A stretch of DNA of 59,050 nt from Oscillospiraceae bacterium (GCA_015065075.1 SVRA01000004.1:1-59050), one strand, 5' to 3'; counted from the stretch's first letter, positions 27,205 to 35,905 are shown. Made by a program: numbers and translations. Notes: generated by a model not told the origin, from the sequence alone.

Positions 27205-28080
27205 TTATTTCTTAAAGCGAATTATACCCTTCTTCCAGAGAACGAATACAGTAACGCCGCCGCCCACTGCAACTACAGAAACGGATGCAACTACCCAAAT
27301 CCAAGCAGAGCTCTTTTTATCGTCTCCGCCCTCATCAGGCGCATTAGTACTCTCCTCAGTGCTCTCCTCGGTGCTCTCTTCGGTAGACTCGCCAGAGCCA
27401 ACGGTGGTAGACTCCTCGGGGGTCTTCTCATCAACGGAGATAAATACAATAGGACCTACCTCGTCGAGTTCAACCGAGAAGTTAGTTCCGTCGAAAGTTA
27501 CCTTACCGGAATCAACGATAACCCAAGCATCGTTAGCGTAATATGCAACGACAAGATTCTTGTCAGTAACGTCCATATCATTTTCGAACACAACGCTCAA
27601 AGTAGTGCCTTCAGCAGAGATATCAGCTTCGACGCTAAGATTGAAAATGTTCTCTATAGTGAACTCGGGAGCCTCAAAGCCGAGAGATCCGGCAAAGTCC
27701 TCAAGTCCGGAAATTGCCTCGGAAACCGACGCTTTAACGTCCTCGTAAGCAGAAATAAGTTCATTACCGAGCTCAACGTGCAGCTCCTCTGCATCTGTCT
27801 GGTCAATAACCTTGTAAGCATCGGAAAGAGACATAAGGATCATCTGGCTCTCATAAACGAAATCCTTCTTGCCTTCACCGTCAGCAACTACGCCCTTGAT
27901 CTCATCAACGGTGGGATCGTAATCCTCGGGGAGCTCTTCATCGGGAACAGAAGGGGGAACGACAACGGGAGCGTCATTAAACTCAACGCTGGGAACGTAA
28001 TCTGCACCTACAAGGAGTGCAAGGCTGCCAATAGAAACGATCATAGCAACCGCAATAAGCAAACTGAATAACTTTTTCAT
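27205..28080 (-). CDS. Secreted membrane-anchored protein of unknown function
   Basis: The 291-residue protein has a signal peptide (KKLFSLLIAVAMIVSIGSLALLVGA), a mostly acidic extracellular region of about 190 residues with a beta-rich second half (TTLSVVFENDMDVTDKNLVV), a Ser/Thr/Glu repeat (STEESTEES), a transmembrane helix and a basic RFKK end. No family was recognised. It lies between cpsD and the LCP gene and has its own promoter overlapping the end of cpsD, so it may be expressed more strongly than its neighbours. AAAGGA lies 6 nt before the ATG at 28080. Confidence 0.75.
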   Translation of the reverse strand: MKKLFSLLIAVAMIVSIGSLALLVGADYVPSVEFNDAPVVVPPSVPDEELPEDYDPTVDEIKGVVADGEGKKDFVYESQMILMSLSDAYKVIDQTDAEELHVELGNELISAYEDVKASVSEAISGLEDFAGSLGFEAPEFTIENIFNLSVEADISAEGTTLSVVFENDMDVTDKNLVVAYYANDAWVIVDSGKVTFDGTNFSVELDEVGPIVFISVDEKTPEESTTVGSGESTEESTEESTEESTNAPDEGGDDKKSSAWIWVVASVSVVAVGGGVTVFVLWKKGIIRFKK

Positions 28081-28126
28081 AATAAATCCTTTCACTACAC
28101 ATAATAATTGTTTTTATTTAAACGTT

Positions 28127-28155
28127 ATTGTAGACAAAATAAGTTAGCGGGTCAA
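28127..28155 (-). promoter_or_regulatory. Probable promoter for the secreted protein gene
   Basis: On the minus strand TTGACC (28150-28155), a 17-bp spacer and TACAAT (28127-28132). The -35 overlaps the cpsD stop codon. Confidence 0.6.
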
Positions 28156-28877
28156 TTCTTATCAGAGGTATAGTAAGTATAATGATAATAATTCGACCTA
28201 CGGTAACGCTTTTTGGCAGCCTTGGCACCGTTGTAAACGAATCCGAGGATCTTAGCATTGACCAGCTTCAGACTGCGCACGGCGTCGTTAACGTCTCTGC
28301 GCCTTGTGTATCCGTGTCTGACGATAACGATCATTCCGTCGAGATGACGGGACATCATTATAGGGTCAGATACGAGATTAACGGGAGGAAGATCCACGAC
28401 CACGTAGTCGTAAATGCCCCTTAGCTTTTCGATAAGTGCCTTCATTTTATCCGACACTACAAGCTCGGAAGGATTCGGAGGAATATCGCCGGAAAGCAAG
28501 ACCGACAAATTCTCGTGAACCACTCCGGAATGTATGGCCTCCACGGTTTCATCAACCAAAAGGTTAGATAACCCGGGGGAGAGAGACATTTCCAAAACAC
28601 CTGCCAACGAGGGACGGCGCATATCCGAGTCGATAAGCACAACCTTGTGTCCTGCAGCCGCAAGAGCATAAGCAAGATTTAAAGAAGTCGTACTTTTGCC
28701 CTCCTGAGGACAAGGGCTCGTTACGCCCAACACTTTGCCCCCAGCAACGTCAGCCAAGGAAAAGTACAGGTTCGTTCGAAGCAGATTGTATGCCTCGACC
28801 GACGCAAAGTCCAGATCTTTACCAAACTTGCGTTTTCTTTCTTTAGTTTCCACTTTTTTTCTGTTCAGTTTAAACAT
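28152..28877 (-). CDS. CpsD/YwqD-type tyrosine kinase (BY-kinase)
   Basis: It is an autophosphorylating ATPase that controls exopolysaccharide chain assembly together with a CpsC/Wzz partner. The 241-residue protein has Walker A (PQEGKSTTSLNLA), Walker A' (VVLIDSDMRRP) and Walker B-like VVVDLPP. A C-terminal tyrosine cluster (YRRSNYYHYTYYTSDKN) provides the autophosphorylation sites. GGAG lies 9 nt before the ATG. The activator (CpsC) gene is immediately upstream and the CpsB phosphatase is downstream. Confidence 0.92.
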   Translation of the reverse strand: MFKLNRKKVETKERKRKFGKDLDFASVEAYNLLRTNLYFSLADVAGGKVLGVTSPCPQEGKSTTSLNLAYALAAAGHKVVLIDSDMRRPSLAGVLEMSLSPGLSNLLVDETVEAIHSGVVHENLSVLLSGDIPPNPSELVVSDKMKALIEKLRGIYDYVVVDLPPVNLVSDPIMMSRHLDGMIVIVRHGYTRRRDVNDAVRSLKLVNAKILGFVYNGAKAAKKRYRRSNYYHYTYYTSDKN

Positions 28878-28930
28878 CTATCAAATCTCCAACAGAATAT
28901 TAATGCCGTTACAAGTCTGTTCGATCGGCG

Positions 28931-29719
28931 TCATTCGTTTTCACCGTGAGACTTTTTCGAGGATCGGTAATATCCGTAAGACTTATGCTCCGAATACGCA
29001 TCGGGAACGGTAGCAAGAACAGGGATATCGTCCTTGAACTGAGTAAGCAACCAATCGTCCGAATCGAAGGTGTCGTTTGAAAGTCCCGCGACAATAACTG
29101 CAGCCGCACCGAGAATGAGGCCGATAAGGAATCCGAACACGGCCTTTCTTCCGTATCCTGCGGAAACCGCCGCCTGAGGAACGGTAGGGCTGTCAACAAC
29201 GGCAACGTCAGCACTCGTTATATATTCAGCACGCTCAATAAACACTCTGGACACCGCGTCGGCAATTATTCTCGCCTCTTCGGGATAATAGCTCGTAACT
29301 GTTATACGGAATATACGCGACTCCTCAACGACCTCAAAAGAGATCATTCCCGAAAGGACTCCGGAGGAATAGATTCTGTAGGGGACTCCGCCATTCTCCT
29401 CAAAATCGTAATCTGCGAGGCGGTCTGCCACCTCATTGAGAGTATCGTTAGCTTTAAGGATATAGGGGTAATCGTTGGACTGATACTGTCCCGCAAGGAT
29501 CTGCTGATAAGCAGAGGAAATAGAGCTGTCACCGTTGATAAGCAACGTGGAGGTAGATCTGTATGTAGCAACTGTAGTATAACGGGTATATGCAAAGAGT
29601 GCAACGGCACAAAGCAAGGCCGAAATAGCCAGAACCCACCAGCGCTTGAGCAGCATCTTAACTATCTGCAACGCATCTATCTCGTATGATTCTTTTCTTT
29701 CGCTTTTATTTTCGTTCAT
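28931..29719 (-). CDS. CpsC/Wzz-type polysaccharide co-polymerase
   Basis: This membrane adaptor activates CpsD and helps set chain length. The 262-residue protein has a Wzz-type N-terminal domain (YEIDALQIVKMLLKRWWVLAISALLCAVALFAY), a ~130-residue external domain, the proline-containing DSPTVPQAAVSAG before a second membrane helix, and a cytosolic tail. GGAG lies 7 nt before the ATG at 29719; the frame extends 22 codons upstream without a ribosome site. It is the first gene of the module, behind a perfect-consensus promoter. Confidence 0.9.
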   Translation of the reverse strand: MNENKSERKESYEIDALQIVKMLLKRWWVLAISALLCAVALFAYTRYTTVATYRSTSTLLINGDSSISSAYQQILAGQYQSNDYPYILKANDTLNEVADRLADYDFEENGGVPYRIYSSGVLSGMISFEVVEESRIFRITVTSYYPEEARIIADAVSRVFIERAEYITSADVAVVDSPTVPQAAVSAGYGRKAVFGFLIGLILGAAAVIVAGLSNDTFDSDDWLLTQFKDDIPVLATVPDAYSEHKSYGYYRSSKKSHGENE

Positions 29720-29802
29720 TATTAAACTCCGAATTTCAAAGATTCGCGCATGCGACGGAACAATTTCGCATCGGGCGCAATTCACGGATACTCCATTTTC
29801 AT

Positions 29803-29831
29803 ATTATATCACACCAAAAATCCTTTGTCAA
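29803..29831 (-). promoter_or_regulatory. Sigma-A promoter of the cps regulatory module
   Basis: On the minus strand TTGACA (29826-29831), a 17-bp spacer and TATAAT (29803-29808) match consensus exactly. The leader to cpsC is about 77 nt. Confidence 0.88.
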
Positions 29832-30104
29832 TAGAATTTTACTTTTTAGTTGTAAACTTTTTGTTATTTTGCTTCGATTTGCATGAAATTATAAAAAACG
29901 CCATATAGCGCATACGATTTCAAAAAAGCGAGAATTACAATATTACGGGCACGAGCAAGAGCTTTTTGAAATTAATATGTAATTTTATAAAAGTCTTGCC
30001 ACTGTTCCAAAAACTGCGGAATAAAAACATGCATAGAAAATATGCGGCACAATAAAATCGTCGAAGCCCCCCTCTTAGTCGGAGAGGACTTAACATTTTA
30101 ACCC
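29832..30104. other. AT-rich intergenic region with one inverted repeat
   Basis: No gene was found. ATTTCAAAAA (29917-29926) and TTTTTGAAAT (29963-29972) form a hairpin similar to the one at 36477-36515, so this may be a dispersed repeat. A CCTCT/AGAGG hairpin after the rnhA stop (about 30068-30090) lacks a T-tract. Confidence 0.5.
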
Positions 30105-30548
30105 TTACGTCGCGTCAAAGCTGTCGGCAAAAGCAGTCGCCAAAGCATCGCATCGCTCGTTGTAGCTGTGTCCGTTGTGTCCCTTGACCCATACGAAAGA
30201 AACCTCGTGCTTCTCTAAAAGAGCAACGAGCTGCTCCCAAAGATCAACGTTGAGCACCGCACTCTTGTCGCTCTTTCTCCATTTATTGTTGCGCCACGAG
30301 TCAAGCCATCCCTTCTCGATAGCATTCACCACGTATTGCGAGTCGGTCGTAAGTGTGACCTTGCAGGGCTCCTTAAGCGCCGAAAGCGCCGCGATAACGG
30401 CAGAAAGCTCCATTCGGTTGTTGGTGGTCATCGCCTCTCCGCCCGAAAGCTCCTTTTCTCTGCCCCCGTATACGAGCACCGCTCCCCAACCGCCGCGCCC
30501 GGGATTCCCCCTGCACGCGCCGTCTGTATATATGTCAACCTTTTTCAT
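30105..30548 (-). CDS. rnhA: Ribonuclease HI
   Basis: It degrades RNA in RNA-DNA hybrids in the cytosol. The 147-residue protein keeps all catalytic residues: Asp9 (YTDGAC), Glu47 (NRMELSA), Asp69 (TTDSQYV), His124 (KGHNGH) and Asp134 (NERCDALA). It includes the basic loop [15 protein letters not shown]. It is a single-gene unit with its own promoter, divergent from the E2-like gene. Confidence 0.96.
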   Translation of the reverse strand: MKKVDIYTDGACRGNPGRGGWGAVLVYGGREKELSGGEAMTTNNRMELSAVIAALSALKEPCKVTLTTDSQYVVNAIEKGWLDSWRNNKWRKSDKSAVLNVDLWEQLVALLEKHEVSFVWVKGHNGHSYNERCDALATAFADSFDAT

Positions 30549-30589
30549 TTCTGTCTTCCTTACGCTTCAATATTATATATTTCAATTTA

Positions 30590-30618
30590 ATTATATCACC
30601 ATAAATCAAAAAAATCAA
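30590..30618 (-). promoter_or_regulatory. Promoter for rnhA
   Basis: On the minus strand TTGATT (30613-30618), a 17-bp spacer and TATAAT (30590-30595). Confidence 0.7.
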
Positions 30619-30711
30619 TAGTTTTTGTTTCCTTTTTTTCCCTGGTTATAACTAAAAACAACGTAAAAAGTGACAATTTCTGCCATTTGTCGAAAAATGA
30701 AGGTTGCGTCC

Positions 30712-30740
30712 TTGACAAATGTTCACAAATGTAATATAAT
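30712..30740 (+). promoter_or_regulatory. Sigma-A promoter for the E2-like acyltransferase gene
   Basis: TTGACA (30712-30717), a 17-bp spacer and TATAAT (30735-30740) match consensus exactly. The leader is about 35 nt. Confidence 0.88.
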
Positions 30741-30781
30741 GTTAACATAACCTTGTTACACAGATTAAAGGAGTCGACAAT

Positions 30782-31732
30782 ATGACAACCGAAGTTCAGA
30801 ATAACATCTCTACCGAGGTAGAGACCCCAAAAGGTCCAAAAACCTACGACACTCCCCCATATAAAGTAAGAAAGCGTAAGCTCGGCGACCGCCGCGACGG
30901 AAGAAAGCTCCGCACACTCGACGGACTACACGTCGCAACACCCTTCGTTATGAAGGACAGAAACGACGCCTGCAACCAGTTTGCCGAGGAGGTAAACATC
31001 GACAAGGCAGACGAATTCGTCCGTGAGCAGCTTATGGCAGGCAACGAGGGCTTTTCGCTTCTCCACGTTATCCTCGCCGCATACGTCCGCACGATCTCGC
31101 AGTATCCCTATCTTAACCGTTTCGTAAGTGGTCAGAGAATATTCGCTCGCCATAAGATCGAGGTTCTTATGGTCGTAAAGAAAGCTATGAGTATGGATGC
31201 TCCCGAAACATCTATCAACGTCATTTTCGATCCTCGCGATACGGTTTTTGACGTGTACGAGAGATTCAACGAGCAGGTCATCAGGGCAACCACAACAAAG
31301 AATGAAACAGACGACATAGCAAACGGCTTCTCCAAGCTCCCCCGCTTTATTTTCAGAGCGGCAGTAAGCATTATCAAGGCGCTTGATTATTTTGGCTGGT
31401 GCCCCAAGGTACTCACCGAAAGTCTTCCCTTCTGGGGCTCGATGATAATCACAAGCATGGGCTCTCTCGGCATCAAGCCGATATATCACCATCTTTACAA
31501 TCTCGGAAACCTTCCCATGTTTATTTCCTACGGCACGAAGCGCAGAGTATACGAGCTCGACAAAAACGGCAACGTCATCACCAAAAAGGTCGTTGACCTC
31601 AAGATCGTTACGGATGAGCGCACCTGCGACGGTTTCCAATATGCAGCCGCGTTCAAAGCATTCAAGAAATACATGGAAAACCCCGCAACCCTCATCAATC
31701 CCCCCGAAACAGTAAAAGAGGACATCGACTAA
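30782..31732 (+). CDS. Stand-alone 2-oxoacid dehydrogenase E2-like acyltransferase domain protein
   Basis: The 316-residue protein resembles only the catalytic (chloramphenicol-acetyltransferase-like) domain of E2 subunits. It has no lipoyl domain or peripheral-subunit-binding domain, and no E1/E3 genes are nearby. The catalytic DHRxxDG motif appears as DERTCDG at residues 278-284, so the His general base is Glu. FWGSMIITSMGSLGI fits the family's conserved Ser/Gly segment. AAAGGAG lies 8 nt before the ATG. It stands alone between its own promoter and terminator. It may be an acyltransferase with altered chemistry or a non-catalytic binder. Confidence 0.75.
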   Translation: MTTEVQNNISTEVETPKGPKTYDTPPYKVRKRKLGDRRDGRKLRTLDGLHVATPFVMKDRNDACNQFAEEVNIDKADEFVREQLMAGNEGFSLLHVILAAYVRTISQYPYLNRFVSGQRIFARHKIEVLMVVKKAMSMDAPETSINVIFDPRDTVFDVYERFNEQVIRATTTKNETDDIANGFSKLPRFIFRAAVSIIKALDYFGWCPKVLTESLPFWGSMIITSMGSLGIKPIYHHLYNLGNLPMFISYGTKRRVYELDKNGNVITKKVVDLKIVTDERTCDGFQYAAAFKAFKKYMENPATLINPPETVKEDID

Positions 31733-31743
31733 CATATCCACAC

Positions 31744-31776
31744 AAAAAGGAGTCTGCATCAGCAGACTCCTTTTTT
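31744..31776 (+). terminator. Intrinsic terminator between convergent genes
   Basis: GGAGTCTGC (31749-31757), loop ATCA, GCAGACTCC (31762-31770) and six T. A-runs upstream make it usable on the minus strand for the GH39-like gene as well. Confidence 0.92.
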
Positions 31777-31779
31777 ATA

Positions 31780-33312
31780 TCAATGCAGCCTCACCATCAC
31801 AACGCCAAACTCACTGACGTTGAGCAAAAGCCTTTTTCTCATACCCGATATCGGCACCGAATCGCAAAGCGTCAGATTCTTCACGCCGTCCAGCATGTAA
31901 ATATCGGCATTGTACAGCTCGTCGGAAATATTGTCAAGCCTCAGATCAATAACTCCGCAGCCACCGAACGAAGAGAGCACAACGACCCCTTCCCCATTGT
32001 CCGAAACCGCCGCGTCGGCATAAATTCCCGTATGTAAAAAGCCCTCGACCTGCTCACTCTCACAAAGCACCGCGTTTTTCGCTCGATATAGCTCAGAGTA
32101 AGCCTTGAACGAGTAAAACGGCTTCTCGGGAGCTCCAAATCGGTCGGTCAAAGCACAAAACGGAGACACCGTCGGCTGCGCGTCGTAAAAGCAAGCGGTC
32201 TTTATCCCGTCGATCTGCGACAGGCGAAGCAACAAAGCCATAGCAAACGCCGCGCCCTTCACCGACCTCTGCGATTCGAAGATTTTTCTCCGTATCTCGC
32301 CGCCGTCGGCAGCACCCGCAAGCGCCCTCTCAAGCGACAAGCCCGACAAAACATCACCGTCAATATAGCTCCACTTGCCGACAATTATTTCAAGCTCACC
32401 AAATCCGAGCTCGCGCGCAAGCGCAACAAGCTTCTCCGCCTCAACGCCAACAGCCTCGGGATCGGATGCAAAGCAATCGACCGTCACAAAATCGATCGGC
32501 GCGCGATTTTTTCTGCAATATCTCAAAAACGCCTTAGCCGAAGCGCCAAAGCCGTCAAAGCTCAGCCCACCGACCTTGATATTCTCATCGTAGAGCTTGA
32601 TCGAGTTAGCAACGTGTCGGTACCTGTCAAATCCGCCGTCCGACCCGCCAAGTCCGCCAAGCTCAAAATATTCAATGCCGTGATAGTATCCGCGCGCCCA
32701 ACCGTCGTTGTAATGACGGATAATATTCACGCATACTCTCGTCAGCACGTCGGGATCCTCAATATAAGGCAATTTTCTTTGAGGCTCAAGCATATCCTTG
32801 CTCTCCCCAAGCCTGAACATCACCCTCGCACCCGACAAAAGCGCCGCCTCAACGTAAGCGTCGGTGCACTCAAAATCATAGCTGCCTTCATCGGAGGGAT
32901 CGGCATCAAAATTCTTAAAAATTCGCGAAATATCAACCGCACGTGCGGACATAGCCGTATCCGTACAGTCAAAGCGCACGAACGGAACTCCGATCTCCTT
33001 AAAAATACCCGAAATATCCGCCCCGTAGGATCTCGGCCCGTTGCACATAGAGTGCATCGGCTTCACCTCGCCTAAAGGTATCGCAAAATCGACCCTGACG
33101 GTCGCGTGCTGGGGCTTCGGTAGCTTTTTCTGCACCGTTTTTTTCGCAACCGCCCCGTCCCTTGCGGACGCAACCTTCTCACCCTCGGAGGCAATCGTCA
33201 CGTCGTCCTTGCCCGACGAAAGCCTTTTCTGTTTTTCTTGCTGCTCCGCTTCAAAAAGCGCAACTCTTTCGCCTGCCGAAAGAGTGTTCTTCGGCTTCGG
33301 TCTTCTCGGCAT
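31780..33312 (-). CDS. GH39-like protein lacking both catalytic glutamates (probable pseudoenzyme)
   Basis: The 510-residue protein has a basic, Lys/Ala-rich N-terminus (1-70), then a TIM-barrel region following the GH39 pattern: KPMHSMCNGP, PFVRFDCTD, IKVGG and PIDFVTVDCFASDP. Where GH39 enzymes have the acid/base motif WNEPD, this one reads IEYFELGGLGG (213-223). Where the nucleophile motif ExW lies, it reads VGKWSY (311-316). Both catalytic Glu residues are therefore missing. No signal peptide was seen, so it is cytosolic. AAAGGAGG lies 7 nt before the ATG. It follows the M29 aminopeptidase gene by 38 bp. A sugar-binding or regulatory role is a guess. Confidence 0.72.
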   Translation of the reverse strand: MPRRPKPKNTLSAGERVALFEAEQQEKQKRLSSGKDDVTIASEGEKVASARDGAVAKKTVQKKLPKPQHATVRVDFAIPLGEVKPMHSMCNGPRSYGADISGIFKEIGVPFVRFDCTDTAMSARAVDISRIFKNFDADPSDEGSYDFECTDAYVEAALLSGARVMFRLGESKDMLEPQRKLPYIEDPDVLTRVCVNIIRHYNDGWARGYYHGIEYFELGGLGGSDGGFDRYRHVANSIKLYDENIKVGGLSFDGFGASAKAFLRYCRKNRAPIDFVTVDCFASDPEAVGVEAEKLVALARELGFGELEIIVGKWSYIDGDVLSGLSLERALAGAADGGEIRRKIFESQRSVKGAAFAMALLLRLSQIDGIKTACFYDAQPTVSPFCALTDRFGAPEKPFYSFKAYSELYRAKNAVLCESEQVEGFLHTGIYADAAVSDNGEGVVVLSSFGGCGVIDLRLDNISDELYNADIYMLDGVKNLTLCDSVPISGMRKRLLLNVSEFGVVMVRLH

Positions 33313-33350
33313 CGTGAAGCCTCCTTTCGATAAGATTTAAAAATCAAAAA

Positions 33351-34592
33351 TCAAAACGCCCAAAGACCGTTCTCAAAGATAACGAACTCGCTTCCGTCCC
33401 CTCTGACACCAACGATCGAAAGATCAGCCGTTCCGATCATAAAGTCAACGTGAAGCGCGGAGTCATTGACGCCCATAGCGTGCATCTCCTCCTTGGTGTA
33501 CTTCTGATAATCAACGATCGTGTTGGTAAAGCCCTCGCCGATCGCAAAATGACAAGCCGCATTCTCGTCAAACAAGGTCTCGTAGAACATAATACCGCTC
33601 TCACGAATGGGAGAGTTGTAGGGCACAAAAGCACATTCGCCAAGCATAGAAGCACCCTCGTCCACTCCGACCATAGTCTTAAGCAACTCCTCGTTCTTCT
33701 CTGCATGCACCTCGACAACGCGGCCGTTCTCGAATCTCATGCTGAAATTATCAATGATCTCGCCTCTCCAGGAAAGCGGCATGGAGGAATAAACGATACC
33801 CTCGGCAACGCCCGCCTTGGGAGTGGTAAATATCTCCTCTGTGGGTACGTTGGGATTGAAATACTCGCCGCCGAGCGTGTGCTCGCCGCCGCCAAGGAAG
33901 CTGCCCTCCTCAATAAGACCGACCTTCAGATCGGTACCGTTTGCCGACTTGTATCTGAGCTCAACGAGACCCTGCTCGTTAAGGGTCTTACAGCGACGTC
34001 CAAAGCTCTCGTTGTGCTTGTCCCACTCACCGACCGCGTCGAGCATATTGCCGTCCTTGTCGATAACGCGAGAGGTGTAAAGGATCGCGTTCCAAAGCTT
34101 TTCGATAGCAACCGACTTGCGCTCGCCGGGGAATATCTTCTTCGCCCACGCCTCGCCGGGAACCGCCGCGATGCACCACTTGTACTTGTTGTCCATCTGA
34201 TCTCTGTAAGGCTTTATCACCTTCTGCTTCGCCATCATCGCCTCTGCAAACTTCTTCTGGTTGATGCCCTTGAGTCCGTCGGGATCGTCGCTGACAAGGT
34301 AAAGCATTGCAGGGTTCTTCTCAAGTCTGTACTTGAGCTTCTCCTCCTCAAACGCCTCGACCGTGCCGAGCAACTTGACGCTCATGTGGTTGACGTTGAG
34401 CTTCGTCAGGGGCATATAGGACCAATCGACCATAACTCTCGCCGCCTTCGCGCGATAGCACTCCTCAACCACGAGCTTTACGAATTCGGGCTGATCAAGT
34501 CCCGCATTGATGATGACCACGTCACCCTTTTTGACCGCGATTCCGCACTTAACGAGCATTCTTGCATACTGTCTCAATATAGTTTTTTTCAT
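33351..34592 (-). CDS. M29-family aminopeptidase
   Basis: It is a thermophilic-type metallo-aminopeptidase of the AmpS/PepS group, cytosolic, removing N-terminal residues from peptides. The 413-residue protein has the family markers NVPTEEIFTTP, LGECAFVPYNSPI, FYETLFDENAACHFAIG and HVDFMIGT, which carry the Glu/His/Asp metal ligands. GAGGTG lies 5 nt before the ATG. It leads a two-gene unit with the GH39-like gene behind its own promoter. Confidence 0.92.
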   Translation of the reverse strand: MKKTILRQYARMLVKCGIAVKKGDVVIINAGLDQPEFVKLVVEECYRAKAARVMVDWSYMPLTKLNVNHMSVKLLGTVEAFEEEKLKYRLEKNPAMLYLVSDDPDGLKGINQKKFAEAMMAKQKVIKPYRDQMDNKYKWCIAAVPGEAWAKKIFPGERKSVAIEKLWNAILYTSRVIDKDGNMLDAVGEWDKHNESFGRRCKTLNEQGLVELRYKSANGTDLKVGLIEEGSFLGGGEHTLGGEYFNPNVPTEEIFTTPKAGVAEGIVYSSMPLSWRGEIIDNFSMRFENGRVVEVHAEKNEELLKTMVGVDEGASMLGECAFVPYNSPIRESGIMFYETLFDENAACHFAIGEGFTNTIVDYQKYTKEEMHAMGVNDSALHVDFMIGTADLSIVGVRGDGSEFVIFENGLWAF

Positions 34593-34649
34593 AGTAACAC
34601 CTCGAAATTAACGAAAAATCAAGTCGGCACGACAAACGCACCATAATCA

Positions 34650-34678
34650 ATTATACCATAAAAACTCATATTTGTCAC
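34650..34678 (-). promoter_or_regulatory. Promoter for the M29 aminopeptidase gene
   Basis: On the minus strand GTGACA (34673-34678), a 17-bp spacer and TATAAT (34650-34655). Confidence 0.7.
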
Positions 34679-34695
34679 CTTTTAATAAAAAATTA

Positions 34696-34724
34696 TTGAA
34701 AATTTAATATTTGAGTGCTATACT
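34696..34724 (+). promoter_or_regulatory. Promoter for the CPBP protease leader
   Basis: TTGAAA (34696-34701), a 17-bp spacer and TATACT (34719-34724). Transcription would begin near 34732, just upstream of the structured leader. A sporulation sigma factor cannot be excluded. Confidence 0.65.
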
Positions 34725-34740
34725 GAAAATAATCAATAAA

Positions 34741-34867
34741 AAAGAGGTGTCAGCGTGAAAGTTGCTTTCAATTTATAGGTAGATCAACTGTTTCACGCGT
34801 GAATTTTGCCTTCCCGGCAAAATCAATCGATTATATTTGTACCGCCGCAATAGCGGCGGAATGGAGG
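34741..34867 (+). ncRNA. Structured three-hairpin 5' leader (copy 1, upstream of CPBP protease)
   Basis: In order: a Shine-Dalgarno-like AAAGAGGTG; stem 1 GCGTGAAA (from 34753) with TTTCACGC (to 34798), holding TAGGT and ATCAAC in its loop; stem 2 ATTTTGCC (34803-34810) with GGCAAAAT (34816-34823); stem 3 CCGCCGC (34842-34848) with GCGGCGG (34853-34859); then GGAATGGAGG. Copy 2 lies upstream of the spore protein gene on the other strand. In it, stem-loop 1 has the same 47-nt length, the second and third stems pair, and loops differ. Conserved pairing with variable sequence supports a functional RNA. No known riboswitch class was recognised. Confidence 0.75.
34755..34778 (+). CDS. Putative seven-codon leader peptide (mini-ORF)
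   Basis: GTG AAA GTT GCT TTC AAT TTA TAG would encode MKVAFNL. GAGGTG lies 5 nt upstream of the GTG. The start codon lies in the 5' arm of stem 1, so translation would disturb that stem. A mini-ORF of exactly the same length and position exists in the spore-protein leader (MKMICCG). The amino acids differ but the frame length and stop (TAG) are kept. Confidence 0.4.
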   Translation: MKVAFNL

Positions 34868-34872
34868 TTTTT

Positions 34873-35892
34873 ATGCTATATCATATCGGTTTGACGAGAA
34901 TGCTTGCAGGCGCGCAAATGAGCCTGCCTCTCGAAAAAAGATCCAAGCCGTTCACTCTCGACATTTTGATCTTTCTTCTTGTGTCGTTTATCGCCCAGGT
35001 GCCGCAAAGTATCGTTTCGTTTTTATACACTATCATCGCTATGATGAGCGACCCCGCGTACTACGATCTCATTAAGGCAGAGACCTTCGATCCCGATGCG
35101 ATAACAGAATACGCGATTAACTTTATGAATGATCTGCCGCCATTGTACTATGTTTTTGTCCTAGCATCAACGGCGTTTATGATCGTTGGCGCCTTGCTCT
35201 ACTGTAAGCTTTTCGAAAAAAGAAAGGCATATACTCTCGGCTTTACCGCGCGCAGTTTTTTGACGGAATATCTTATGGGAATCGTCATCGGAGCAGTTAT
35301 GATCACCCTTCCCCTCGTGGTGTGTTTGCTTACGGGCAGCGTGACCTTGACACTGACCGAAAACGCAGACTATCTCATGATAGGACTTTTCTTCCTCGCA
35401 TTTTTGATACAGGGAATGGCTGAAGAAGCGCTCTTCCGCGGATATCTGATGACCTCACTCGCTCGAAAGCTTAAGGTTTGGCCCGCAATTCTCATAAGCG
35501 CGACCTTTTTCGCGCTCTTCCACCTCGGCAACGCGAGCTTCAGCTTTATCGCGTTTGTCAACATCTTCCTTTTCGGAGTGTTCGCAGGTGTGTTTATGCT
35601 GAAACGCGGCAGTATCTGGGCAGTCGGAGCGATCCACGCCATCTGGAACTTTTGCCAGGGCAACGTCTTTGGATTTAACGTCAGCGGAATCGTCAAATTC
35701 GACTCGGTATTCACAAGCACCCAGTCAAGCGTGGGATATATACTTCACGGTGGAAATTTCGGGCTTGAAGGCGGCCTTGGCGTCACGATCCTGCTTCTTA
35801 TTGCCCTCCTCGGTGCCTTGCTTATACCCACAAAAAAGAGCGAGTATATCGAAGAATTCCAAGACGACACCCCCGAACCCGAAAATATATGA
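34873..35892 (+). CDS. CPBP-family intramembrane metalloprotease
   Basis: The 339-residue protein has about eight membrane segments. It carries the Abi/CPBP motifs EEALFRG (184-190), FALFHLGN (His 217) and HAIWNFCQG (His 255), as in Rce1-like glutamic proteases. GGAGG lies 5 nt before the ATG at 34873; an ATG at 34861 is part of the Shine-Dalgarno. Family members act in peptide maturation, bacteriocin immunity or membrane signalling; its substrate is unknown. The leader is shared in structure with the SASP gene, which hints at co-regulation during sporulation. It lies convergent with the SASP gene. Confidence 0.88.
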   Translation: MLYHIGLTRMLAGAQMSLPLEKRSKPFTLDILIFLLVSFIAQVPQSIVSFLYTIIAMMSDPAYYDLIKAETFDPDAITEYAINFMNDLPPLYYVFVLASTAFMIVGALLYCKLFEKRKAYTLGFTARSFLTEYLMGIVIGAVMITLPLVVCLLTGSVTLTLTENADYLMIGLFFLAFLIQGMAEEALFRGYLMTSLARKLKVWPAILISATFFALFHLGNASFSFIAFVNIFLFGVFAGVFMLKRGSIWAVGAIHAIWNFCQGNVFGFNVSGIVKFDSVFTSTQSSVGYILHGGNFGLEGGLGVTILLLIALLGALLIPTKKSEYIEEFQDDTPEPENI

Positions 35893-35905
35893 ATTTATAA
35901 AAACC

